Positions 32,299 to 39,850 of a stretch of DNA of 64,000 nt are shown piece by piece. Both the position numbers and the translations under genes were made by a program. The DNA comes from Pseudomonas alcaligenes (lineage in GTDB: Bacteria; Pseudomonadota; Gammaproteobacteria; Pseudomonadales; Pseudomonadaceae): positions 2,693,501-2,757,500 of the forward strand of contig NZ_LZEU01000001.1 of the NCBI RefSeq assembly GCF_014490745.1, in the 5' to 3' direction. Every line of letters begins with the position of its first letter. Positions within the stretch are counted from its first letter, which is position 1. The notes under the pieces were generated by a model that was not told the DNA's origin, searched no databases, and worked only from the letters and a program-made list of their open reading frames with translations.

Positions 32299-33702
32299 TC
32301 AGCTGGCGTGGGAGGCCGCAACCGAGGCCGACTGCTTGAGGCGGTAGCAGCCCCAAAGCAGCAGCAGCCACACCGGAATGGCGTACACCGACACCTTGAT
32401 ACCCGGAATCAGCAGCATCACGCCGAGAATGAACAGCACGAAGGCCAGGCACAGGTAGTTGGCGAAGGGGAACCAGAAGGCCTTGAAGCTCGGCTGCACG
32501 CCCTTGGCCTGCATGGCCTTGCGGAATTTCAGGTGGGCCAGACTGATCATCGCCCAGTTGATCACCAGAGCGGCCACTACCAGCGACATCAGCAGCTCCA
32601 GGGCACTCTGCGGCAGCACATAGTTGACCACCACGCAGAGCAGGGTCACCGCCGCCGACAGAGCAATGGCCAGCACCGGCACGCCGCGCGCGTTGATCTT
32701 CATCAGCGCCTTCGGTGCATCGCCCTGCTCGGCCAGGCCGTAGAGCATGCGGCTGTTGCAGTACACGCCGCTGTTGTAGACCGACAGCGCCGCGGTAAGC
32801 ACCACGAAGTTGAGGATATGCGCCGCGGTGCCCTCGCCGATCAGCGAGAAGATCTGCACGAACGGGCTGCTGCCATAGGAATCGCCGCCGGCGGTCAGGC
32901 TGGCCACCAGGCTATCCCAGGGATACAGCGAGAGCAGTACGGTCAGTGCACCGATGTAGAAGATCAGGATACGCCAGACCACCTGGTTGATCGCCTTGGG
33001 GATCACCGTCTTCGGCTCCGCCGCTTCGGCGGCCGTGATGCCCACCAGCTCCAGGCCACCGAAGCTGAACATGATGATGGCCATCATCATCACCAGACCG
33101 GAAATGCCATTGGGGAAGAAGCCGCCGTGGCTCCACAGGTTGCTCACGCTGGCCTGCTCGCCGCCGGTGCCGCTGAGCAGCAGATAGAGGCCGAGGCTAA
33201 TCATGCCGATGATCGCCACCACCTTGATGATGGCGAACCAGAACTCGGTCTCGCCGAAGGCTTTGACGTTGGCCAGGTTGATCAGGTTGATCAGTACAAA
33301 GAACACGGCTGCCGTGGCCCAGGTGGGGATCTCCGGCCACCAGTACTGCACGTACTTGCCTACCGCCGTGAGCTCGGCCATGCCGACCAGCACATACAAC
33401 ACCCAGTAGTTCCAGCCGGAAAGGAAACCGGCGAACGGCCCCCAGTAGCTGTGAGCGAAGTGGCTGAAGGAGCCGGCAACCGGCTCCTCGACGATCATCT
33501 CGCCGAGCTGGCGCATGATCAGGAAGGCGATGAAGCCGCCGATGGCATAGCCGAGGATCATCGACGGCCCGGCGCTCTGCAGCACCCCGGCGGAGCCGAG
33601 GAACAGGCCGGTACCGATGGCGCCCCCCAGCGCGATCAGCTGGATATGGCGATTCTTCAGGCCGCGGCTGAGCGGGCCTGTATGCAGTGTTTCATGGGTC
33701 AT
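32299..33702 (-). CDS. aroP: Aromatic amino acid permease (AroP-like APC transporter)
   Basis: Proton-coupled inner-membrane importer of the amino acid/polyamine/organocation superfamily (AAT family), probably for tyrosine and phenylalanine. The 467 residues form about 12 membrane helices and start with the family motif LIALGGAIGTGLFLGSA in helix 1; the conserved EEPVAGSFSHFA loop follows helix 2. It is the last gene behind hpd, hmgA, fahA and maiA, so it supplies the substrate for the pathway encoded upstream; substrate choice is inferred from that context and from P. aeruginosa aroP2 lying next to hpd (memory). Confidence 0.85.
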   Translation of the reverse strand: MTHETLHTGPLSRGLKNRHIQLIALGGAIGTGLFLGSAGVLQSAGPSMILGYAIGGFIAFLIMRQLGEMIVEEPVAGSFSHFAHSYWGPFAGFLSGWNYWVLYVLVGMAELTAVGKYVQYWWPEIPTWATAAVFFVLINLINLANVKAFGETEFWFAIIKVVAIIGMISLGLYLLLSGTGGEQASVSNLWSHGGFFPNGISGLVMMMAIIMFSFGGLELVGITAAEAAEPKTVIPKAINQVVWRILIFYIGALTVLLSLYPWDSLVASLTAGGDSYGSSPFVQIFSLIGEGTAAHILNFVVLTAALSVYNSGVYCNSRMLYGLAEQGDAPKALMKINARGVPVLAIALSAAVTLLCVVVNYVLPQSALELLMSLVVAALVINWAMISLAHLKFRKAMQAKGVQPSFKAFWFPFANYLCLAFVLFILGVMLLIPGIKVSVYAIPVWLLLLWGCYRLKQSASVAASHAS

Positions 33703-33785
33703 TGCGTCACCTGGGTTGTTGTTATCTGTGACGGGATCGAACCCACCGTGCTTGTGGCACGACGGAATGCAAGGCTGGTAAGCCG

Positions 33786-34445
33786 TTATTGCGCGTCCGC
33801 CTGCACCTCCGGGGCTGCCTTGACAAAGGCGTCGAGAGGTTCACAGCGAGCGGCAATATCAAGAATGCGCGGATACGCACTGAGGTCACAGTTAAAACGC
33901 CGCGCATTGTACACCTGCGGAACCAGACAGGCTTCCAGATAACCGGGCCTCTGCCCCAGCGACAGACGACCGGAGAGTACCGCCAGCCCCTGCTCCACCG
34001 CGGCCAGGCCCTGCTCCACCCAGTGCCGGTACCAGGCATTCTTCGCCTCCTCCGAGGCGCCCAGTTCGGTGCTCAGGTATTGCAGCACGCGCAGGTTGTT
34101 CAACGGATGAATGTCGCAGGCGATATGCAGGGCCAGGGCACGTACCTGGGCGCGCTGGGCCGGGTCGGTCGGCAGCAGCGCCGGAACCGGGAAGACTTCG
34201 TCGAGGTATTCGAGAATGGCCAGCGACTGGGCGATGCGTACCCCGCCGTTGCTCTCGTCCACCAGCAACGGCACCAGGCCCTGGGGATTCAGCGCACGGT
34301 ACTCGGCTCCGTGCTGCTGGCCGCCATCCTTGACCAGATGCACCGGCACCTGGCGGTAAGCCAGCCCCTTGAGATTGAGGGCGATGCGCACCCGGTAGGC
34401 GGCGCTGGAGCGCCAGTAGCCGTAGAGCGTCAGCTCAGTGCTCAT
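33786..34445 (-). CDS. maiA: Maleylacetoacetate isomerase (zeta-class GST)
   Basis: Glutathione-dependent isomerisation of maleylacetoacetate to fumarylacetoacetate, third step of homogentisate breakdown. The 219-residue product has an N-terminal thioredoxin fold with the zeta motif SSAAYRVRIALNLKGL (Ser retained; the SSCS cysteine is Ala, as I recall is common in pseudomonads) and the glutathione-binding NPQGLVPLL segment with cis-Pro. The C-terminal half is helical. ATG 34445 overlaps the fahA stop by 11 bases, indicating translational coupling; the longer upstream frame is shadow coding. Confidence 0.93.
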   Translation of the reverse strand: MSTELTLYGYWRSSAAYRVRIALNLKGLAYRQVPVHLVKDGGQQHGAEYRALNPQGLVPLLVDESNGGVRIAQSLAILEYLDEVFPVPALLPTDPAQRAQVRALALHIACDIHPLNNLRVLQYLSTELGASEEAKNAWYRHWVEQGLAAVEQGLAVLSGRLSLGQRPGYLEACLVPQVYNARRFNCDLSAYPRILDIAARCEPLDAFVKAAPEVQADAQ

Positions 34446-35418
34446 GGCGCTCCACCACCTGGTCGATGGCGCCGAACAGGCTCTGCCCGGCGGAGTCGAA
34501 CATCTCGATGCGTACCCGGTCGCCAAACTTGAGGAACGGCGTCTTCGCCTCGCCCTGCTCGATAATCTCCAGCATGCGTTTCTCGGCCAGGCAGCTGGAT
34601 CCGGCGCTGCGGTCGTAGTTGGACACGGTGCCGGAACCGATGATGGTGCCGGCGCCCAGCGGGCGGGTCTTGGCGGCGTGGGCGACCAGGGTCGGGAAGT
34701 TGAAGGTCATGTCGGTGCCGGCATGCGGCTGGCCGAACAATACGCCGTTGATATGCGACACCAGCGGGCGGTGCACCTTGCCATCCTTCCAGGCCTCGCC
34801 CAGCTCGTCCGGGGTCAGCGCCACCGGCGAGAAGCTCGACGACGGCTTGCTCTGGTAGAAGCCGAAGCCCTTGGCCAGCTCGCCGGGGATCAGATTGCGC
34901 AGCGACACGTCGTTGACCAGCATCAGCAGCTGGATATGCTCGGCCGCCTGCGCCGCCGTGGCGCCCATCGGCACGTCGTCGGTGATCACCGCGATCTCCG
35001 CCTCCAGGTCGATACCCCAGGCCTCGTCTGCCAGCTGGATAGGCGCCTGCGGCGGGATAAAGGAGTCGGCACCGCCCTGGTACATCAGCGGGTCGTGCCA
35101 GAAGGATTCCGGCATCTGCGCGCCACGCGCCTTGCGCACCAGCTCGACGTGGTTGACGTAGGCACTGCCGTCGGCCCAGTGGTAGGCGCGCGGCAGCGGG
35201 CTGTGGCAGTCGGCCTGATCGAAAACGAAGGCATCGCCACACAGGCCGTCGTTGAGGCGCTGATACACCGACTCCAGCAGCGGGCGCTTGATCTCCCAGT
35301 CGTCCAGCGCGGCCTGCAGGGTGGCGGCGATCTGCGGCACCTTGACGGCGCGGGAGAGGTCGCGGGAGACGACGATCAGCACGCCATCGCGACCCTGGTT
35401 CAGTGAAGCGAGTTTCAT
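34435..35418 (-). CDS. fahA: Fumarylacetoacetase, short form
   Basis: Hydrolyses fumarylacetoacetate to fumarate and acetoacetate, the last step of tyrosine degradation. The FAH catalytic fold is visible with the metal-ligand pair in GIDLEAEIAVITDDVP and the downstream Asp in MLVNDVSLRNL, plus GSGTVSNYDR near the C-terminus. At 327 residues it is about 100 shorter than the FahA I remember from P. aeruginosa, so it belongs to the compact bacterial branch. The start shares one base with the hmgA stop; the end overlaps maiA. Confidence 0.9.
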   Translation of the reverse strand: MKLASLNQGRDGVLIVVSRDLSRAVKVPQIAATLQAALDDWEIKRPLLESVYQRLNDGLCGDAFVFDQADCHSPLPRAYHWADGSAYVNHVELVRKARGAQMPESFWHDPLMYQGGADSFIPPQAPIQLADEAWGIDLEAEIAVITDDVPMGATAAQAAEHIQLLMLVNDVSLRNLIPGELAKGFGFYQSKPSSSFSPVALTPDELGEAWKDGKVHRPLVSHINGVLFGQPHAGTDMTFNFPTLVAHAAKTRPLGAGTIIGSGTVSNYDRSAGSSCLAEKRMLEIIEQGEAKTPFLKFGDRVRIEMFDSAGQSLFGAIDQVVERHEH

Positions 35419-36557
35419 CAGGATTCCTTGCCCGGCGCACGCCAGGAGTTCACGTATTCGGGGACATCCACGGCGGCAGCAGCTTCGGCCACCTCCAGTC
35501 CACGGCGGGTGTCGATCATCACCGCCACTTCCTCGGCGAAGGTGGCCGGGTCGGTCTGCGCCTTCTTCAGCGCCTTGGGGTGCGGGCCGTGGGGGAAGCC
35601 GCAGGGGTGCAGGGTGACCATGCCGGCCTCGATGTTGTCGCGGCTGAAGAAGTTGCCGCGGTGGTAGAACAGCACCTCGTCGTAGTCGTCGTTGTTGTGG
35701 AAGAACGGCACCTTGAGCGCACCGGGATCAGACTCGACCGGGCGCGGGGTGAAGGTGCACACGACAAAACCATTGGCGACGAAGGTGGTGTGGGCCGACG
35801 GCGGCAGGTGGTAGCGGTGGCTCATCAGCGGGCGAATGTCGCGCCAGTTCAGGCGCACCACAGTGTTGTCACCATGCCAGCCGACGGCATCCAGCGGATT
35901 GAACGGATAGGTGACGGTGCTGATCTGATTGCGCCGCTTGATCCTGATCTGCCAGCTGCGCTCGTCCTGCTGGGCCTTGAAGGCGTCGTCGATATGCGGA
36001 TGGTCGAGCACCGCCGGGTCGAAGATCGCCTGCGGGCCGAGCAGGCCCTTGTCCGGCAGCTGGTAGGCGCCGTCAGTGTTCTCGATCAGCAGGAAGTGGC
36101 TCGGCGCCGTCGGCTCGATGCGCCAGGCGGTGCCGCGCGGGATCAGCAGGTAGTCGCCGTCGCGATATTCCAGGTGGCCGAAGTCGCAGTAGAAGTGCCC
36201 CGCGCCGTCATGCACGAACAGCAGCTCATCGCCGTCGCTGTTGCGCACCAGATGGCGCATGGCACCGTGGGTCTTCCACACGCGCAGGCGCACGTCGGCG
36301 TTGTGCAGGGTCAGTGGCGCCTCCAGCGGGCAGTCGCGCTCGCTGGCGATTTTGTTGAAGTTGAAGGCATGCGGGCGCAGCGGCCCTTCCCAGTCGACCC
36401 AGCCGGTGGGCGGGTGCTTGTGATGCAGATGAGTCACTGGGCCGAAGAAGCCCTCGCGGCCCATCTCACGTTCGTAGGTGCCTTCTGGGAAGTCGCAGTG
36501 GGCCTGGCGGGAGTGCTCGCCCTCGCGCAGGGGGAAGCTGATCCATTTGCGGCTCAT
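35418..36557 (-). CDS. hmgA: Homogentisate 1,2-dioxygenase, short-form family
   Basis: Fe(II) dioxygenase that opens the homogentisate ring to maleylacetoacetate. The 379-residue double-cupin protein has the probable metal triad as His and Glu in FFHNNDDYDEVLFYHRG and His in CGFPHGPHP. It is about 50 residues shorter than the classical HmgA of P. aeruginosa and aligns poorly with its motifs as I remember them, so I place it in the alternative homogentisate dioxygenase-like branch. Assignment rests on both the cupin ligands and its place between hpd and fahA. Loss of HmgA normally gives pyomelanin. Confidence 0.85.
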   Translation of the reverse strand: MSRKWISFPLREGEHSRQAHCDFPEGTYEREMGREGFFGPVTHLHHKHPPTGWVDWEGPLRPHAFNFNKIASERDCPLEAPLTLHNADVRLRVWKTHGAMRHLVRNSDGDELLFVHDGAGHFYCDFGHLEYRDGDYLLIPRGTAWRIEPTAPSHFLLIENTDGAYQLPDKGLLGPQAIFDPAVLDHPHIDDAFKAQQDERSWQIRIKRRNQISTVTYPFNPLDAVGWHGDNTVVRLNWRDIRPLMSHRYHLPPSAHTTFVANGFVVCTFTPRPVESDPGALKVPFFHNNDDYDEVLFYHRGNFFSRDNIEAGMVTLHPCGFPHGPHPKALKKAQTDPATFAEEVAVMIDTRRGLEVAEAAAAVDVPEYVNSWRAPGKES

Positions 36558-36561
36558 TCCA

Positions 36562-37644
36562 TCACTCCTGAGTGATCACGCCACGACGCAGCTGGTCTTC
36601 CTCGATCGATTCGAACAGCGCCTTGAAGTTGCCTTCGCCGAAGCCCTGGTTGCCCTTGCGCTGGATGATCTCGAAGAAGATCGGGCCGATCACCGTATTG
36701 GTGAAGATCTGCAGCAGGATGCCGTCATCGCCCGGCGCGCCATCGATCAGGATATTCAGCTCGCGCAGGGTGGCAGTGGGCTCGCCGTGGCCGGCCACGC
36801 GGCTGTCGACCTTCTCGTAATAGGTATCCGGCGTGGTCATGAAATCCACGCCATTGGCACGCAGCTTACGCACCGTCTCGTAGATATCGTCGGTGCTCAT
36901 GGCGATGTGCTGGATGCCTTCGCCGTGGTACTCGCGGATGAATTCCTCGATCTGCGACTTGTCGTCCGCCGACTCGTTGATCGGGATGCGGATCTTGCCG
37001 CAGGGCGCGGTCATGGCGCGGGAGAACAGGCCGGTGAGCTTGCCCTCGATGTCGAAGTAGCGGATCTCGCGGAAGTTGGCGATGCGCTCGTAGAAGCCCG
37101 ACCAGACGTCCATCTGCCCGCGCTTGACGTTGTGGGTCAGGTGGTCGATCTGCTGCAGGCCGACGGCGCGGTCGTTGGCCGAACGGCCCTCGATATATTC
37201 GAAGTCGACGTCATAGATGGTCTTGTCACCGTAGCGATCGACCAGGTACAGCAGCGAGCCACCGATGCCTTCGACGCAGGGGATATTCAGCTCGCCGAAG
37301 TTGGCATGGCTGCCGACCAGGGTGGCACCCTGGGACTCGACGTAGGCGGCGGCCTGGGCCGCGTTCTTCACCCGGAAGGCCATGGCGCAGGCACTTGGCC
37401 CGTGCTTCTCGCCAAAGGCGCGCACATGCCCGGTGGGATTGCCGTTGAGGACGATGTTGATGTCGTTCTGCTGGAACAGCCAGACCTGCTTGGAGCGGTG
37501 CTTGGCCGTTTCGGTAAAGCCCATGGCGCTAAACAGCTGGCGCAGCTGCTGGATGCCTTCGGCCGTGGGGGCAGTGAATTCGACGAACTCGAAACCGTCG
37601 GTACCTATGGGGTTGTGCTGCTCGATCTTGATCACGGCGTTCAT
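36562..37644 (-). CDS. hpd: 4-Hydroxyphenylpyruvate dioxygenase
   Basis: Converts 4-hydroxyphenylpyruvate (from tyrosine transamination) to homogentisate. The 360 residues have two vicinal-oxygen-chelate domains; the iron ligands are His in QQIDHLTHNV, His in EGIQHIAMST and Glu in GPIFFEIIQRKG. It is the first gene of the catabolic operon; ATG 37644 follows AGGAGG. The hmgA ATG is four bases beyond the stop. The 301-base upstream gap, shared with an AraC-family gene, contains a duplicated 19-bp motif likely to be an operator. Confidence 0.97.
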   Translation of the reverse strand: MNAVIKIEQHNPIGTDGFEFVEFTAPTAEGIQQLRQLFSAMGFTETAKHRSKQVWLFQQNDINIVLNGNPTGHVRAFGEKHGPSACAMAFRVKNAAQAAAYVESQGATLVGSHANFGELNIPCVEGIGGSLLYLVDRYGDKTIYDVDFEYIEGRSANDRAVGLQQIDHLTHNVKRGQMDVWSGFYERIANFREIRYFDIEGKLTGLFSRAMTAPCGKIRIPINESADDKSQIEEFIREYHGEGIQHIAMSTDDIYETVRKLRANGVDFMTTPDTYYEKVDSRVAGHGEPTATLRELNILIDGAPGDDGILLQIFTNTVIGPIFFEIIQRKGNQGFGEGNFKALFESIEEDQLRRGVITQE

Positions 37645-37772
37645 CCAGCCTCCTGATTGTTATTGTCCGGGCACCTGCCGGCCGGCAGGCTTGCGCTGCC
37701 TTCATCTCAGCCGGCGGCGCAGGGCGGCACAACCCGCTCAGCCCGGCCGGCACGCCCTGGCTGGCCGCCCGC

Positions 37773-37791
37773 TCGGCAAGTTTTCCTTACA
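37773..37791 (-). promoter_or_regulatory. Operator-like direct repeat B upstream of hpd
   Basis: Minus strand TGTAAGGAAAACTTGCCGA. It agrees with copy A at 14 of 19 positions. The left half resembles a TyrR/PhhR half-site (TGTAAA), and the essential G-N14-C spacing of TyrR boxes is present. Confidence 0.5.
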
Positions 37792-37832
37792 GCCAGCAAA
37801 GCCAGCGCAGCCCGGTGATCGCCCCGCCACTC

Positions 37833-37851
37833 CCGTCACGTTTTGTTTACA
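37833..37851 (-). promoter_or_regulatory. Operator-like direct repeat A upstream of hpd
   Basis: Minus strand TGTAAACAAAACGTGACGG, exactly 60 bp from copy B in the same orientation. It could bind the divergent AraC-type protein (such proteins favour direct repeats) or a TyrR/PhhR-type activator. Confidence 0.5.
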
Positions 37852-37945
37852 AGGTGGTCGCCCTGCTTGCCAGCCGCGGCCGGGGCCATACAGGCAGTCT
37901 GCACCCGGGTTAAGATCGCGCCTGCCCATCCGACAGCAGGTTGCC

Positions 37946-38722
37946 ATGGCCCGCGCCACGCCCCCCGATCTGAGCAACACCGGCATGCCCCTGCGCGCCC
38001 TGGCCCGCAGCTACCCGCGCGGGCTGTTCATCGAGCCGCACCAGCACGACTGGGGCCAGCTGCTCTACGCCATGTCGGGGATCATGTGGGTGGAAACCCC
38101 CGGCGAGGCGCTGCTGGTACCGCCGCAGCGCGGCGTGTGGCTGCCACCCGGCGTTCCCCACGGCATCCGCGTGGTGTCCGAGCTGCAGATGCGCAATATC
38201 TACCTGAGCCCGCAGCTGGCACAGTTGCTGGAGGGCAGCGTGCAGGTGTTCGAGGTGCGTCCGCTGCTGCGCGAGCTGATCGTCGCCCTGGTCGAGCAGG
38301 AACAGCAGAACGATGCCCCCTACTACGCCGCCCTGGCCGAGCTGACGGTGCTCGAACTGCGCCGCGCCCACCGCTCGCAGCTGCGCGTGCCGCTGCCCGA
38401 TGCCAGCGACCGCCGCCTGCTGCAGCTGTGCCAGGCCGTGATGGCCAATCCGTCGCTGGAAATTCCCTTCGAGCAGCACGCCGCCCAGGCCGGCGCCAGC
38501 GTGCGCACCCTCTCCCGCCTGCTGCTGCGCGACCTGGGCATGGGCTTCGCCGAGTGGCGCCGCCAGGTGCAACTGGCCACCGCTGCCGCCGCGCTGATCC
38601 AGGGCGTGGCGGTGGGGCGCATCGCCCGCGAGCTGGGCTACCAGCCGGCCAGCTTCAGCGACATGTTCCGCCGCGAACTGGGCATGACGCCCAGCGAATA
38701 CCGCGACAGCCTCGGCGCCTGA
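37946..38722 (+). CDS. AraC-family transcriptional regulator
   Basis: 258-residue regulator with an N-terminal cupin sensor (PHQHDWGQLLYAMSGIM, VWLPPGVPHGI) and a C-terminal double helix-turn-helix, the second motif being IARELGYQPASFSDMFRRELGMTPSEYR. ATG 37946 is the first start that gives the full cupin domain; the longer open frame from 37382 runs through the intergenic gap. It lies divergent from hpd and 151 bases upstream of an oxidoreductase gene, so it may control either. From memory the same trio (PA0863-PA0865) occurs in P. aeruginosa. The effector is unknown. Confidence 0.88.
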   Translation: MARATPPDLSNTGMPLRALARSYPRGLFIEPHQHDWGQLLYAMSGIMWVETPGEALLVPPQRGVWLPPGVPHGIRVVSELQMRNIYLSPQLAQLLEGSVQVFEVRPLLRELIVALVEQEQQNDAPYYAALAELTVLELRRAHRSQLRVPLPDASDRRLLQLCQAVMANPSLEIPFEQHAAQAGASVRTLSRLLLRDLGMGFAEWRRQVQLATAAAALIQGVAVGRIARELGYQPASFSDMFRRELGMTPSEYRDSLGA

Positions 38723-38873
38723 AACGCGCAACTTGGCCGATAGGCTGAAGTCCTTGGCCGAATGCCGGGATTGAACGGCCATAGACTGCCTGCAACCCGC
38801 CGACCGGGCCGGGACGCACGCCGCGCCCTCGCCCAGCGCCGGCATTCGCCTCGCCCTCGATAAGGACTGCTCC

Positions 38874-39836
38874 ATGTACGCCCTGCAATTCTCCAACACC
38901 GGTGATCTCGCCGCCCTGCGCCATGTCGAACTGCCTCGTCCCGTTCCCGAAGACGGCGAGGTGCTGGTGCAGGTGCATGCCGCCGGCCTCAACCCCAGCG
39001 ACGTGAAGAACGTGCTCGGCCGCTTCCCTTACACCACCCTGCCCCGCGTACCCGGTCGCGACTTCGCCGGCGTGGTGGTGGAAGGCCCCGCGCACCTGCT
39101 GGGCAAGGCCGTATGGGGCACCGGCAAGGGCCTCGGTTTCAGCCGCGACGGCAGCCATGCCCAGTACATCTGCCTGCCTGCCGATGGCGTGGCACTCAAG
39201 CCCGAGTCGCTGAGTTTCACCCAGGCCGCCGCCCTCGGCGTGCCCTATACCACCGCCTGGGACGCGCTTACCCGCAGCCAGGTCGGTCAGGGCGCGCGCC
39301 TGCTGATCATCGGCGCCAACGGTGCAGTGGGCACCGCCGCCCTGGGCCTGGCCAAGGCGCTCGGTGCCGAGGTGCTGACCGCGGTACGCAACCCGCAGCT
39401 GCAGGAACAACTGCTCGACAGTGGTACGCCCTGCCTGCTGCTCACTGATGCCGAACAGCTGGCCCAACAGGTCGAGGCGGTATTTCCCGGCGGCGCCGAA
39501 GTGATCTTCGACACCACCGGCTTCTGGCTGCCAGCCGCCGTCGGGGCCCTGGCCAACTTCGGCCGCATTGCCTACATCGCCGCGCCGCTGGATGGCATGG
39601 TCAACCTGCCGGCGCTCAACCTGTACCGCCGCGGCGGCACCCTGGTCGGGGTCAATACCCTGCTCTACAGCCCGGCGGACTGCGCGCGCATGCTCGAACA
39701 GTTCGGCAAGCTGTTCGACCAGGGCCTGCTGACGCCCCCCAGTGCGCTGCGCGAGCTGCCGCTGAGCGCCGGCCCCGAGGCCTATGCGGCGGTGAACACG
39801 CCGGGTAGCTGCGAGAAGTTCATCCTGCTGCCCTGA
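38874..39836 (+). CDS. Zinc-free MDR family oxidoreductase (quinone oxidoreductase-like)
   Basis: Medium-chain dehydrogenase/reductase of 320 residues: an N-terminal GroES-like domain (VHAAGLNPSDVKNVLG, PRVPGRDFAGVV) and a Rossmann domain with IIGANGAVGTAALGLAKALGA. It lacks the Cys/His ligands for catalytic and structural zinc, placing it near QOR-type NADPH:quinone reductases. Substrate not predictable. Probably expressed with or under the AraC-type gene immediately upstream. Confidence 0.85.
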   Translation: MYALQFSNTGDLAALRHVELPRPVPEDGEVLVQVHAAGLNPSDVKNVLGRFPYTTLPRVPGRDFAGVVVEGPAHLLGKAVWGTGKGLGFSRDGSHAQYICLPADGVALKPESLSFTQAAALGVPYTTAWDALTRSQVGQGARLLIIGANGAVGTAALGLAKALGAEVLTAVRNPQLQEQLLDSGTPCLLLTDAEQLAQQVEAVFPGGAEVIFDTTGFWLPAAVGALANFGRIAYIAAPLDGMVNLPALNLYRRGGTLVGVNTLLYSPADCARMLEQFGKLFDQGLLTPPSALRELPLSAGPEAYAAVNTPGSCEKFILLP

Positions 39837-39850
39837 ATGCCGAACGGCGC

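Larger units (their letters stand above)
37645..37945. other. Divergent regulatory gap between hpd and the AraC-family gene
   Basis: Non-coding; the frames running through it are shadows. Apart from the two 19-bp repeats it contains GC-rich stretches and no promoter I can place with confidence for either direction. Confidence 0.6.

Noticed and set aside
37382..37945. N-terminal extension of the AraC-type gene
   Set aside because: The frame crosses the hpd start region and the operator repeats; the cupin domain begins after ATG 37946.
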